Positions 12,951 through 24,935 of a stretch of 64,000 nt of DNA are shown in pieces. The position numbers and the translations under genes are program-made. Source of the DNA: Sipunculus nudus. Lineage: Eukaryota; Annelida; Sipuncula; Golfingiida; Sipunculidae. Below the pieces are notes generated by a model, which did no database searches, had not been told where the DNA came from, and was given only the letters and a program-made list of their open reading frames with translations. Every line of letters starts with the position of its first letter. Positions within the stretch are counted from its first letter, which is position 1. The stretch covers positions 50,412,624-50,476,623 of the forward strand of contig CM049308.1 in NCBI GenBank assembly GCA_026874595.1, given 5' to 3'.

Positions 12951-14390
12951 AACAATACAATAATTAAGAGCAGAAGTGGAAAAGCAGGTATTGACCCAAA
13001 TATACTAAGTTAACACCGAAATACCATTTTATATACCCTTAAAATTTGATGCTCACAGCCCAAGCAATTCCTGAGATAGTCAGTAGCAGACAAAAGATAC
13101 ACTTGAAATCGTCAACATTTGTGAACAGGGAAAATTCAATAGTTCCGTAAATATGATGCGTAAAGACAACTATTCAATTCAATTCATACTAATTCAGCAA
13201 GAATGGCTTTAAATGTGTAGGTGCACCCCCCCCCCCCCCCACCCATGCACTCTATATCCAAATACATCTAAATACATCAAAATAGAAAGACTTCAGATGG
13301 TCCAACTAGTCTTCTATAACAGTTCAAGTTATGCAGGATTAATTAGCATTCCAAATTTCATGAAATTCCATCCAGTTATTGAGTTTTCCTGTATTTTGTA
13401 TGAGTTCTTACTCAAAGGAAAGGAGCTTATTCTTCCTGGGTCTTTTGATTGTCTTGTTAACAAAAGGACCATGGTTTTAGCTCAATAACGTTGATAATAG
13501 TTTAAGCAAATGACCTATCTTGGCCAATTTCATGTGAATTTAAAGATAAAAGAAAAACTTCTGCCCTGTGATTATGATTCGTACCCTAATATTACATGAT
13601 GACTTTTCTTTTTGCTTAATATCCATGAGAATGTAATTCATATAGTGACCCTCTTTTCCATTTCCCCAAGAGGATCTGAAGCATGTCAAGTTTAAAATTT
13701 CTGTCCTGTAGTTATGATTTGTGCCCTGTCAATGATGGACGAAGGCTCTCGAGGTTGTCGCTCCATAACTCACAAAATATAATTCAAAGTTACTTTTTAG
13801 TTTCCACAGATAACTTATCTGAATAACGTATTCTGTATTGTGTAAAGATTCTGGGTCTTTTGATTTTAATTGTAAACTGTCTGGCGGATGGATTCTGAAG
13901 TTTTACAGCATAACCCCGAGAATATAGATCACAGTGACCTACATTTCGGTTTCCACACAGAACCTATATCAGGACCTGTGGTGTTTGAACTTCCTGGGCC
14001 TTACGAATAATCATTTAGATTTCTGCCTTGTTCACGGACGACTGGACGACAGACGAAGAGTGATGGTTATAGTTCTAAGATAAAAGGTATACAGAGACAC
14101 AGTTCACAGCGAATGTACCGTGACCTGTCTGCATGTGAATTTTGAACTTCCGCGGTAGTATAAATGTGAAGAATGTACGTTGCTGAAGGTTGATGCAATG
14201 GCAATAAGTTGTCATCCTCATAATACATGTAAAATGCATAAAATTACAAAGATTACAGATGGCGCCACCATTTGGGCGCTGTAGTTAAGGTTCTCAAAGA
14301 TACATTAGCACACAAAATTCAAATAAGCTTGTCCTGAGAAATATGACCTTTTTTATGAATGATTACTGATTATGGAGTCTTAGGTTCTGA

Positions 14391-14864
14391 GTTGTTCAAG
14401 CATGATTTCATACCATAACCCGGAGAATGTATTTCTCAGTGACCCAATTTTATTTTCCACACAGAGCCTATCAAAACCTTTCAGCATGTAAAGTTTTAAC
14501 TTCCTGGGTTCAACAGGTATGATTTGTGCCCTTCAGCAGTTTCAGGGGCGGATCCCGGATTTAGGAAAAAAAAAAAGGGGGGGGGGGGGTCCAACCCAGG
14601 AGGACTAAAGAAAATCCTAAAATCTGAGTTGTTCAAGCATGATTTCATACCATAACCCGGAGAATGTAATTCTCAGTGCCCCAATTTTATTTTTCACACA
14701 GAGCCTATCAAAACCTATCAGCATGTAAAGTTTTAACTTCCTGGGTTCAACAGGTATGATTTGTGCCCTTCAGCAGTTTCAGGCGCGGATCCCGGATTTA
14801 GGAAAAAAAAAAGGGGGGGGGGGGGGGGAAGTCCAACCCAGGAGGACTAAAGAAAATCCTAAAA
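14391..14864. repeat. 237-bp tandem duplication
   Basis: A segment starting GTTGTTCAAGCATGATTTC at 14391 recurs from 14628 with few differences. Each copy carries family B sequence followed by the left end of the G-tract element (GGCGGATCCCGGATTTAGG or GCGCGGATCCCGG, then A- and G-runs). The period is 237 bp. Confidence 0.8.
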
Positions 14865-15010
14865 AAAGGGTCCTCAGGTCCGGAAAAGGGGGGGGGGGGA
14901 TCCAGGCCGTAAAATTTTGTCTAAACCCCTTTAAAAAAGGTTGCTTCGGGTGAAAAAAAAGGGGGGGGGGGTCCGGACTCCCTGGACCCCCCCCCCCCCC
15001 CGGATCCGCT
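14544..15010. mobile_element. G-tract MITE family, copy 1 (rearranged)
   Basis: The left boundary word CAGGGGCGGATCC (repeated at about 14,782 by the tandem duplication) and the right end GGATCCGCTTCTG form an imperfect inverted terminal repeat. Between them are several long A- then G-runs, 'CCTCAGGTCCGG' and 'CCCTGGACCCCC'. Other copies lie at 25,650-25,790 and 56,562-56,840. No coding sequence; probably moved in trans by an unknown transposase. Confidence 0.7.
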
Positions 15011-15887
15011 TCTGAGTTTGAACCAATAGCCAGAACCTGTCATTTAAAATACAAGTAAAAATAGTACTAAAAATAGTACAAAAACAGAAAATCGCAAGTC
15101 TTCTGCAACACTTGAAGTTCTTGATGATAAGTTATAACTCCAAATTTTATGAAAATTCAATATATCATATGAGAAATCTGGCCTTTTGTGTGATTGTTTA
15201 CTGACAGGATTCTTAGGGTATAATACTGTGGTGCTGAAACACGAATTCCAGCCGTACCTCACAGAATATAGGTCATTTTGACCCAGGCACTTGTTGGTTT
15301 CTACAGATCAGCCATCACGACCTGTCCGTTTGGAAGATTGAAGTTGGGCCTTACGTTTATGATGTTTTGCCTTGTTAAGGCCATGGCAGACGCGCAGACA
15401 GACGGCGGACCAAGACCCATCGCTATAGCTCAGATGACCTTCAGACAACTGAGCCAAAAAGAGATTAAACCACTAGTCTCATGTATTAGACGAAGTCACC
15501 AAGATGAATACTGGCGGTAAATTTCAAGTCAATCGATGCATTTACAACTGAAAAATTCGGGCTCATGTATCAATTATACCCCAAAAAAGGGCCAAATATA
15601 GTAAACTATCAAATCTGTAAGTGACATTTGAATGAGCTGATTAGTCAATTTCATTCAAATTTTGAATGCTGACATGCACATACGTACAAATTAAATATGT
15701 ACATTATTTCAATTTCAAGGTCAAATTGTGGATGTACGCTCTAAAGCCTCAGAAGAGTTTGACTTGACAATGCTGAAAATCATGTTTTGTTGTGAAGCTC
15801 CAAGATAGCAGGTAACAGGTCACGTTGACCTAATCCAGTTTTGCAGAGAGATTTCACCAAGATATTTCTTGGTATTAGGCAGAACAT

Positions 15888-15940
<53 letters not shown>
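15888..15940. repeat. (TA)n microsatellite
   Basis: Alternating AT tract, directly visible, with a short TACA interruption. Confidence 0.9.
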
Positions 15941-15942
<2 letters not shown>

Positions 15943-16439
15943 TATATATGTATATATGTCTAATGGCTACGATTCGTGCCCTGCCAACAGATGGACACAC
16001 AGACAGCCGTTCAAAACAGACAGCCGTTTTTTGGTGGAGGGAATCGCCTCGGTGTTTTAATGCCTGTAAGTATCATTAATACAAAAAAATGAGACTGAAA
16101 ATATCATTAGATATATCCTGCGAACCAGAATAGGTGGCTGTCATATTCATGGCTAAGTTTTTCCAGCAGAACTAAAATTAAGGTTACTGAAATCAGCAAA
16201 GAACAGAGTACAAACCTAAATCAGTTTAAGTGTGAGTCTCTGGGGACACGTGGATGGTGAACTACTCAGACGTTCACAACAATGACGTCATCTACAGCCT
16301 ACATCTGCATAGTAAAGAGGAACCCCGCCTTGCGAATACCAAACCAAATGCGACAATTCTTGGTCCAGAAATTTTTGGGTGTTATTTCAATAGACAATTG
16401 CGAATATCCACGATTTAAGAATTAAGGGCCCATTTCCTG

Positions 16440-17047
16440 GTCCATGTTGCACCTGGCGGTCGGTGTCAAGTGTCGTCCGGTTAGTGGTCATTGTTTAAAG
16501 GTGTGATAGCCTTTCAGGTAACAGTTTCAAATTAAGTTAAGATATTTAAATCCTTTTTTCAAGCTGTGCTCTGATGATTGACTTATTTCCAATACACTAG
16601 TAATTTTCCGTTGGGAATTATGCATACCCGGATTGTCCTCTTGAGTAAGAATGTTTTCTTTAGCGAAATTCTTGTTCGCCCCACTTCTTGCAGTCCTTGG
16701 CCTGCCACTCCCAGCTTGCCCATCAACTGAACAATTTCTTTCAAAAAGTTTTATTACAATATTTACAGACTGTAGATTCCACCCTTTCCCTGAAAATTCC
16801 TTACGATGCATGCTCCTTTTCATCCTTTTTCCACGACGCAACACTTAAGGCCTTCTTTATCAGCAGAGCTAAAAGAAAATTCTGTACACAACAAGGTATC
16901 GCACTCAACTCGATAGAAAATCATTTTGTTTTTGGCATGAAAATGTTGTACAAGTCTGGTCACCATGGAGCAAAAAGCCATCATACCTGTATCAAATGTT
17001 TTGTACCAAGACCGTGACACCGACCGTCAGGGGCAACATGCAGTACC
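16440..17047 (-). mobile_element. Deleted Tc1/mariner-type DNA transposon with transposase fragment
   Basis: Imperfect inverted repeats face each other at about 16,440-16,472 (CATGTTGCACCTGGCGGTCGG) and 17,013-17,046 (complement of CATGTTGCCCCTGACGGTCGG). Between them, on the minus strand at about 16,560-16,780, a frame reads VNIVIKLFER, then GSGRPRTARSGANKN, then ILTQEDNPG and ITSVLEISQSS. That order matches the helix-turn-helix start of Tc1/pogo-type transposases: first HTH, then a GRPR linker, then a second helix of the 'ISRSSV' kind. The catalytic DDE region is absent, so the element is an internally deleted remnant that cannot move itself. Family placement is from motif order and is moderately sure. 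Confidence 0.7.
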
Positions 17048-18690
17048 CGTGCACCAAAGGATACAGCAAATGTCACTATGTAAATTAATTCTTGTCATAA
17101 ACAAGGGAGTTGAATTACTGGAAAAATGAATTTTTACAGACATATTTAAATTATATACCTCTAACATCAACTACTAACAACTTACACACACTATTTATAA
17201 AACTTTTAACCCCTACGGGACTTTTTTTCTGCTTCACCCGATATGGTCAAATACAGCAATCAATCAAAAGTACACCTGCTTTTACCGTTTCATCTTTTTT
17301 TTTCGAGAAATAAAATAAGAAAGCAAACACCTAAGCAAAAGTCAACTGGAAAAGAATGATAAGATGCCTGAAAATCAAAGAGGTGAACGTTGACAACAAT
17401 CTGAAGCCTCGGCAATCAGAAGATATATTTTGGCATAAATAACAAATAACAAAACATATACATGTATGAAGGTGGCGCCATGAAATCTAGGCAACTAAAG
17501 TTTTTCGAAATGCAAAGACTCTTATGAAGATAAAATATAAATGAATATAAATGATAAAAAGTTGTTCTTGAGAATGAGAGGAGTTATTGGGGAATATATG
17601 CGGAAATCCCGTATATGCTGGTGTGGTGCCATTGCAATAAGATCCGTTATCAGTTCAAGATTTTACTTTGCTGTCGCAGGTGTTAAATCAGCTAATGCAC
17701 TCGCAAGCCGTGAGTGACGGACTTCAGGTAAATAGAGATTATTGTTATGTAGCATGTGCTAAAACTGTTCTGACTTGAACGATACTGTTGTCAGAGGATA
17801 TTAAGTGAACGCTGAAACTCGGAGCTGCATGTCATAGGCGACAAAGGAGGCAGAGGTCATAAAAAATAGCCTAAGAGAACATCTATAATTTGGATGTCAT
17901 GTTTGGCAAAGAAAACACAAGCTAGGTCTCTTCGATGGCCTCTGTATAGATTTAAGATAGAGTAAGGCTGTCAGAAGAACGACATAAAAGCCCTTAAATT
18001 CTCAAAAATGTCAACTATATAATTGTTTTCCTTTTGCAGTAGCAAAAGCAGATATAATACGTCTCCCCCCCCCCCCCCCCCCCCCACCAGTCCACCTCGG
18101 ATCAAACCCCAAACCTGATGAAAACAATATGCACTATCTGAAAAGTTATGGCGTTTATAATAATCATAAATGTCCAAAGAATTTACGTTGAAGACCGAGG
18201 TCAAGGTGACCATGCAGTTTTAAAACTCCTCCGAGCACTTCGCTGATATAACTGATGTATCAAAGTTGAGGGGAAAATATACAGTTCTTCAAAATTTTGG
18301 ATGGCAGACATCTGATAAGAGAAAACGATATTTTTATGAAAAACTATTAAAAGCTACATTTAACCTATGTGTTACACTTTTTCACAGATGAAAGATGGCT
18401 CGTGATAAGACTTGCATATAGTATATTTTTAGCATTACAAACAATAAAAATATTTCAATGTTCTGTTTATATATATATATATATATATGAATATACATCT
18501 CTTAAAGTATGCAACTGAAGAAGTGGTGCAAATATTTTACAATTTAACTTGATGATGCCTCATGCTCTGACCCGTATACATATTTTTCATAAACATATTT
18601 GTTTTTTCTTTATAAAAGGTCACGATGACACCTTTCTGATAAAGCCTCTTATGCATGTTTTGGCCGGAGAAGTAGATTAAATTTGTCTCG
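17048..18690. other. Non-coding flank left of the satellite
   Basis: AT-rich sequence with a poly-C run at 18,064-18,085 and a short (TA)n at 18,470-18,489. I see no gene and no clear repeat-family boundary before the satellite begins. Confidence 0.4.
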
Positions 18691-21600
18691 CAACGGCGCT
18701 TCTATTAATAAAGGTAATAGAAATTATATGTGTAAAAATATAGCATTCATTACAGGGTCGTATAAGGGACAGTAAGGATCAAACGTGAACTGATATATGT
18801 GACTGGTCGTCACCCAGGCAGACAAAGTTCACGTTCCTATCTGCCGACAGATCCAAAAAGTCCAAACAACGGCGCTTCTATTAATAAAGGTAATAGAAAT
18901 TATATGTAAAAAATATAGCATTCATTACAGCTCGTATAAAGGACAGTAAGGATCAAACGTGAACTGGTATATGTGACTGGTCGTCACCCAGGCAGACAAA
19001 GTTCACGTTCCTATCTGCCGGCAGACCCAAAAAGTCCAAACAACGGCGCTTCTATTAATAAAGGTAATTGAAATTATATGTAAAAAAATATACCAGTCAT
19101 TACAGGATCGTATAAAGGACAGTAAGGATCAAACGTGAACTAACATATGTGACTGGTCGTCACCCAGGCAGACAAGGTTCACGTTCCTATCTGCCGACAG
19201 ACCCAAAAAGTCCAAACAACGGCGCTTCTATTAATAAAGGTAATAGAAATTATATGTAAAAAATATAGCATTCATTACAGGATCGTATAAAGGACAGTAA
19301 GGATCAAACGTGAACTGATATATGTGACTGGTCGTCACCCAGGCAGACAAAGTTTACGTTCCTATCTGCCGACAGACCCAAAAAGTCCAAACAACGGCGC
19401 TTCTATTAATAAAGGTAATAGAAATTATATATGTAAAAAATATAGCATTCATTACAGGATCGTATAAAGGACAGTAAGGATCAAACGTGAACTGATATAT
19501 GTGACTGGTCGTCACCCAGGCAGACAAAGTTCACGTTCTTATCTGCCGACAGACCCAAAAAGTCCAAACAACGGCGCTTCTATTAATAAAGGTAATAGAA
19601 ATTATATGTAAAAAATATAGCATTCATTACAGGATCGTATAAAGGACAGTAAGGATCAAACGTGAACTGATATATGTGACTGGTCGTCACCCAGGCAGAC
19701 AAGGTTCACGTTCCTATCTGCCGGCAGACCCAAAAAGTCCAAACAACGGCGCTTCTATTAATAAAGGTAATAGAAATTATATATGTAAAAAATATAGCAT
19801 TCATTACAGGATCGTATAAAGGACAGTAAGGATCAAACGTGAACTGATATATGTGACTGGTCGTCACCCAGGCAGACAAAGTTCACGTTCCTATCTGCCG
19901 ACAGACCCAAAAAGTCCAAACAACGGCGCTTCTATTAATAAAGGTAATAGAAATTATATGTAAAAAATATAGCATTCATTACAGGATCGTATAAAGGACA
20001 GTAAGGATCAAACGTGAACTGATATATGTGACTGGTCGTCACCCAGGCAGACAAGGTTCACGTTCCTATCTGCCGGCAGACCCAAAAAGTCCAAACAACG
20101 GCGCTTCTATTAATAAAGGTAATAGAAATTATATATGTAAAAAATATAGCATTCATTACAGGATCGTATAAAGGACAGTAAGGATCAAACGTGAACTGAT
20201 ATATGTGACTGGTCGTCACCTAGGCAGACAAAGTTCACGTTCCTATCTGCCGACAGACCCAAAAAGTCCAAACAACGGCGCTTCTATTAATAAAGGTAAT
20301 AGAAATTATATGTAAAAAATTAGCATTCATTACAGGATCGTATAAAGGACAGTAAGGATCAAACGTGAACTGATATATGTGACTGGTCGTCACCCAGGCA
20401 GACAAAGTTCACGTTCCTATCTGCCGACAGACCCAAAAAGTCCAAACAACGGCGCTTCTATTAATAAAGGTAATAGAAATTATATGTAAAAAAATTAGCA
20501 TTCATTACAGGATCGTATAAAGGACAGTAAGGATCAAACGTGAACTGATATATGTGACTGGTCGTCACCCAGGCAGACAAAGTTCACGTTCTTATCTGCC
20601 GACAGACCCAAAAAGTCCAAACAACGGCGCTTCTATTAATAAAGGTAATAGAAATTATATGTAAAAAATATAGCATTCATTACAGGATCGTATAAAGGAC
20701 AGTAAGGATCAAACGTGAACTGATATATGTGACTGGTCGTCACCCAGGCAGACAAAGTTCACGTTCTTATCTGCCGACAGACCCAAAAAGTCCAAACAAC
20801 GGCGCTTCTATTAATAAAGGTAATAGAAATTATATGTAAAAAATATAGCATTCATTACAGGATCGTATAAAGGACAGTAAGGATCAAACGTGAACTGATA
20901 TATGTGACTGGTCGTCACCCAGGCAGACAAAGTTCACGTTCCTATCTGCCGACAGACCCAAAAAGTCCAAACAACGGCGCTTCTATTAATAAAGGTAATA
21001 GAAATTATATGTAAAAAATATAACATTCATTACAGGATCGTATAAAGGACAGTAAGGATCAAACGTGAACTGATATATGTGACTGGTCGTCAGCCAGGCA
21101 GACAAAGTTCACGTTCCTATCTGCCGACAGATCCAAAAAGTCCAAACAACGGCGCTTCTATAAATAAAGGTAATAGAAATTATATGTAAAAAAATATAAC
21201 ATTCATTACAGGATCGTATAAAGGACAGTAAGGATCAAACGTGAACTGATATATGTGACTGGTCGTCACCCAGGCAGACAAAGTTCACGTTCCTATCTGC
21301 CGACAGACCCAAAAAGTCCAAACAACGGCGCTTCTATTAATAAAGGTAATAGAAATTATATGTAAAAAAATTAGCATTCATTACAGGATCGTATAAAGGA
21401 CAGTAAGGATTAAACGTGAACTGATATATGTGACTGGTCGTCACCTAGGCAGACAAAGTTCACGTTCCTATCTGCCGACAGACCCAAAAAGTCCAAACAA
21501 CGGCGCTTCTATTAATAAAGGTAATAGAAATTATATGTAAAAAATATAACATTCATTACAGGATCGTATAAAGGACAGTAAGGATCAAACGTGAACTGAT

Positions 21601-23610
21601 ATATGTGACTGGTCGTCACCCAGGCAGACAAAGTTCACGTTCCTATCTGCCGACAGACCCAAAAAGTCCAAACAACGGCGCTTCTATTAATAAAGGTAAT
21701 AGAAATTATATGTAAAAAAATTAGCATTCATTACAGGATCGTATAAAGGACAGTAAGGATTAAACGTGAACTGATATATGTGACTGGTCGTCACCTAGGC
21801 AGACAAAGTTCACGTTCCTATCTGCCGACAGACCCAAAAAGTCCAAACAACGGCGCTTCTATTAATAAAGGTAATAGAAATTATATGTAAAAAATAAAGC
21901 ATTCATTACAGGATCGTATAAAGGACAGTAAGGATCAAACGTGAACTGATATATGTGACTGGTCGTCACCCAGGCAGACAAAGTTCACGTTCCTATCTGC
22001 CGACAGACCCAAAAAGTCCAAACAACGGCGCTTCTATTAATAAAGGTAATAGAAATTATATATGTAAAAAATATAGCATTCATTACAGGATCGTATAAAG
22101 GACAGTAAGGATCAAACGTGAACTGATATATGTGACTGGTCGTCACCCAGGCAGACAAAGTTCACGTTCTTATCTGCCGACAGACCCAAAAAGTCCAAAC
22201 AACGGCGCTTCTATTAATAAAGGTAATAGAAATTATATGTAAAAAATATAGCATTCATTACAGGATCGTATAAAGGACAGTAAGGATCAAACGTGAACTG
22301 ATATATGTGACTGGTCGTCACCCAGGCAGACAAGGTTCACGTTCCTATCTGCCGGCAGACCCAAAAAGTCCAAACAACGGCGCTTCTATTAATAAAGGTA
22401 ATAGAAATTATATATGTAAAAAATATAGCATTCATTACAGGATCGTATAAAGGACAGTTAGGATCAAACGTGAACTGATATATGTGACTGGTCGTCACCC
22501 AGGCAGACAAAGTTCACGTTCTTATCTGCCGACAGACCCAAAAAGTCCAAACAACGGCGCTTCTATTAATAAAGGTAATAGAAATTATATGTAAAAATTA
22601 TAGCATTCATTACAGGATCGTATAAAGGACAGTAAGGATCAAACGTGAACTGATATATGTGACTGGTCGTCACCCAGGCAGACAAAGTTCACGTTCCTAT
22701 CTGCCGACAGACCCAAAAAGTCCAAACAACGGCGCTTCTATTAATAAAGGTAATAGAAATTATATGTAAAAAAATTAGCATTCATTACAGGATCTTATAA
22801 AGGACAGTAAGGATCAAACGTGAACTGATATATGTGACTGGTCGTCACCCAGGCAGACAAAGTTCACGTTCCTATCTGCCGACAGACCCAAAAAGTCCAA
22901 ACAACGGCGCTTCTATTAATAAAGGTAATAGAAATTATATGTAAAAAATATAGCATTCATTACAGCTCGTATAAAGGACAGTAAGGATCAAAAGTGAACT
23001 GATATATGTGACTGGTCGTCACCCAGGCAGACAAAGTTCACGTTCCTATCTGCCGACAGACCCAAAAAGTCCAAACAACGGCGCTTCTATTAATAAAGGT
23101 AATAGAAATTATATGTAAAAAATATAGCATTCATTACAGCTCGTATAAAGGACAGTAAGGATCAAACGTGAACTGATATATGTGACTGGTCGTCACCCAG
23201 GCAGACAAAGTTCACGTTCCTATCTGCCGACAGACCCAAAAAGTCCAAACAACGGCGCTTCTATTAATAAAGGTAATAGAAATTATATGTAAAAAATATA
23301 GCATTCATTACAGCTCGTATAAAGGACAGTAAGGATCAAAAGTGAACTGATATATGTGACTGGTCGTCACCCAGGCAGACAAAGTTCACGTTCCTATCTG
23401 CCGACAGACCCAAAAAGTCCAAACAACGGCGCTTCTATTAATAAAGGTAATAGAAATTATATGTAAAAAATATAGCATTCATTACAGCTCGTATAAAGGA
23501 CAGTAAGGATCAAACGTGAACTGATATATGTGACTGGTCGTCACCCAGGCAGACAAAGTTCACGTTCCTATCTGCCGACAGACCCAAAAAGTCCAAACAA
23601 CGGCGCTTCT
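18691..23610. repeat. Satellite array, 28 units of about 175 bp
   Basis: The word CAACGGCGCTTCT recurs at 18691, 18867, 19041, 19217, 19392, 19569, 19744, 19921, 20096, 20273, 20447, 20622, 20797, 20972, 21147, 21323, 21498, 21673, 21848, 22023, 22200, 22375, 22552, 22727, 22902, 23076, 23250, 23424 and, as a final stub, 23598. This gives 28 head-to-tail units of 174-177 bp (4907 bp). Units differ by a handful of bases. Most contain an inverted repeat, AACGTGAACT paired with AGTTCACGTT, about 34 bp apart and enclosing a second hairpin GTGAC-TGGTC-GTCAC. No open frame crosses the array. Repeats of 160-180 bp occur in bivalves and gastropods both as satellites and as the core of Helitron-like elements, so either origin is possible. 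Confidence 0.97.
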
Positions 23611-24063
23611 TCAAAAAAAGGTCAATGCAGATGGAGCCACTAATACCTGAATTTCATATATGACTCATGTGACCAACACTGGCATAAAATTTGGTGATGA
23701 TAGCTCCGGCCGTTTCTGAGATTGTCATTTTATTATGCTTTTTTGGACAGATGACTAAGTTCAACTTCCTGTAACTCAACCAAAATTCAGCGAACTTGAA
23801 CCATTCGAACAAACTTAAGAGAGATGGTGTAAAAGATTATTTCTGTGAATTATTGAACAATTTGGCTTGACTGTTTCGGAGGAGAAGAATTTTAAAGGTT
23901 TTTTAAGCTTTTTCTCTATAAAATCTAAGAAAATGCAGAATTTTTTTGGCTATTTTTTGGCATTAAATTTCATGATGCTAGCTCCAGTCGTTTTTCGAAA
24001 AAGTATGGGTTAACGTACACGGACGCCGCCACACCATCGCATTAGCTCACAGGGTCGCTCAAA
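23611..24063. repeat. Dispersed repeat family A, copy 1
   Basis: It begins AAAAAAAGGTCAATGCAG, continues with 'CCACTAATACCTGAATTTCAT', 'GTGACCAACACTGGCATAAA' and 'GATAGCTCCGGCCGTTTCTG', and ends '(A)CACCATCGCATTAGCTCACAGG'. The same ordered blocks appear at 24,936-25,447 and 36,966-37,470. It is non-coding, with no obvious terminal inverted repeat or poly-A tail. Confidence 0.8.
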
Positions 24064-24519
24064 ATTACTACAGATGCATATTTAATGCAAAATTATAATA
24101 CAGATACATCTCACTGATGGCAAAATCTTGAATTAAGTTGAGTATGGATACCAGTTATTTATAATCCATGTACAGCCGTCTTTTTATACCCACAGAGAGC
24201 AGTATACCTGTGATTGTAAACATTGCCTGGCATGAGAAATATCTAAAATCGTAATTCTACATTTTTAAAAGCTTTTAAAAAACATTCTTGTCAATATTAA
24301 CCATAGATAACCTGAAATCTAAATGTTTAGAGGCATGATGTAACGGATGTCGATAAACTGGTGCCAGGCTAGATGTATCTGCTTCACACAGCTAACATAT
24401 ATGGTAAAATGACTCAATTCAATCTTTATAATGCAGCCAAAATTCATTCTTTTGAACCATAAAAGACAATTATTATAAAAATTATTCAGGGGATTATTCT
24501 TGTAAAATATTAAACAAAT

Positions 24520-24935
24520 TGGCCTCAGTGGCGTCAGTCAAAAACGTTTTGCAGGTTAACTCATATGGGAAAATACAGCAAAATGGCTAAGTTCAGCTTC
24601 CCATAACTCAGCCAAAAAGCACTGAACCAAAACCATTTGAACAAACTTGAATTATCAATATCTAAGGATAATTAACGTGTGAGATTTAAGAATTAGGCCC
24701 AGTGGTTTTTGAGAAGAAGATTTTTGTAGCCACTGAGCTAAAATGGGCTGTTATAGCAAATGACTACATTCAGCTTCCAATAACTCAGCCAAAAGTCACT
24801 GAACTGAGACCATTTAAACAAACTTGATAAAACACTAACCTAGGATCATTTCTGTGTGATATTAAACAATTTGGCAATATGGTTTCAGAGAAGAAGTTTT
24901 TTGTGGCCGTCGGTATGATACGGGCACTGATGACC
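24520..24935. repeat. Family A internal fragments, two partial copies
   Basis: Two diverged copies of 'ATAACTCAGCCAAAA(A/G)(G/T)CACTGAAC', each followed by 'CCATTT(G/A)AACAAACTTGA' (near 24,600 and 24,780), match the central part of family A. This is a nested or rearranged fragment, and it joins the next full copy after 'GATGACCCCCGTACAAGAAGG'. Confidence 0.6.

Larger units (their letters stand above)
12950..15540. repeat. Zone of degenerate dispersed repeat family B
   Basis: Diverged copies of the same phrases recur across the zone: 'TTTCCACACAGA(A/G)CCTAT', 'AACTTCCTGGG', '(T/C)ATGATT(T/C)GTGCCCT' and 'TTCTGCC(C/T)TGT'. Terminal segments are rich in GACGACAGACGAAG or CAGACAGACGGCGG (about 14,035-14,060 and 15,390-15,420), and the last ends 'CATCGCTATAGCTCAGATGACC'. 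These GACGA-rich tails and the 'AGCTCA' ending are shared with family A. No coding capacity was recognised. Copies of the G-tract element at 14,540-15,010 are inserted in the zone. Confidence 0.6.

Noticed and set aside
14756-14953. Lys/Gly-rich open frame (KKGGGGGE...)
   Set aside because: It is a translation of the A- and G-runs of the G-tract MITE.
18691-23610. Regular repeat array as a CRISPR
   Set aside because: The whole 175-bp unit is conserved and there are no unique spacers between short repeats. The surroundings are eukaryotic. It is a satellite.
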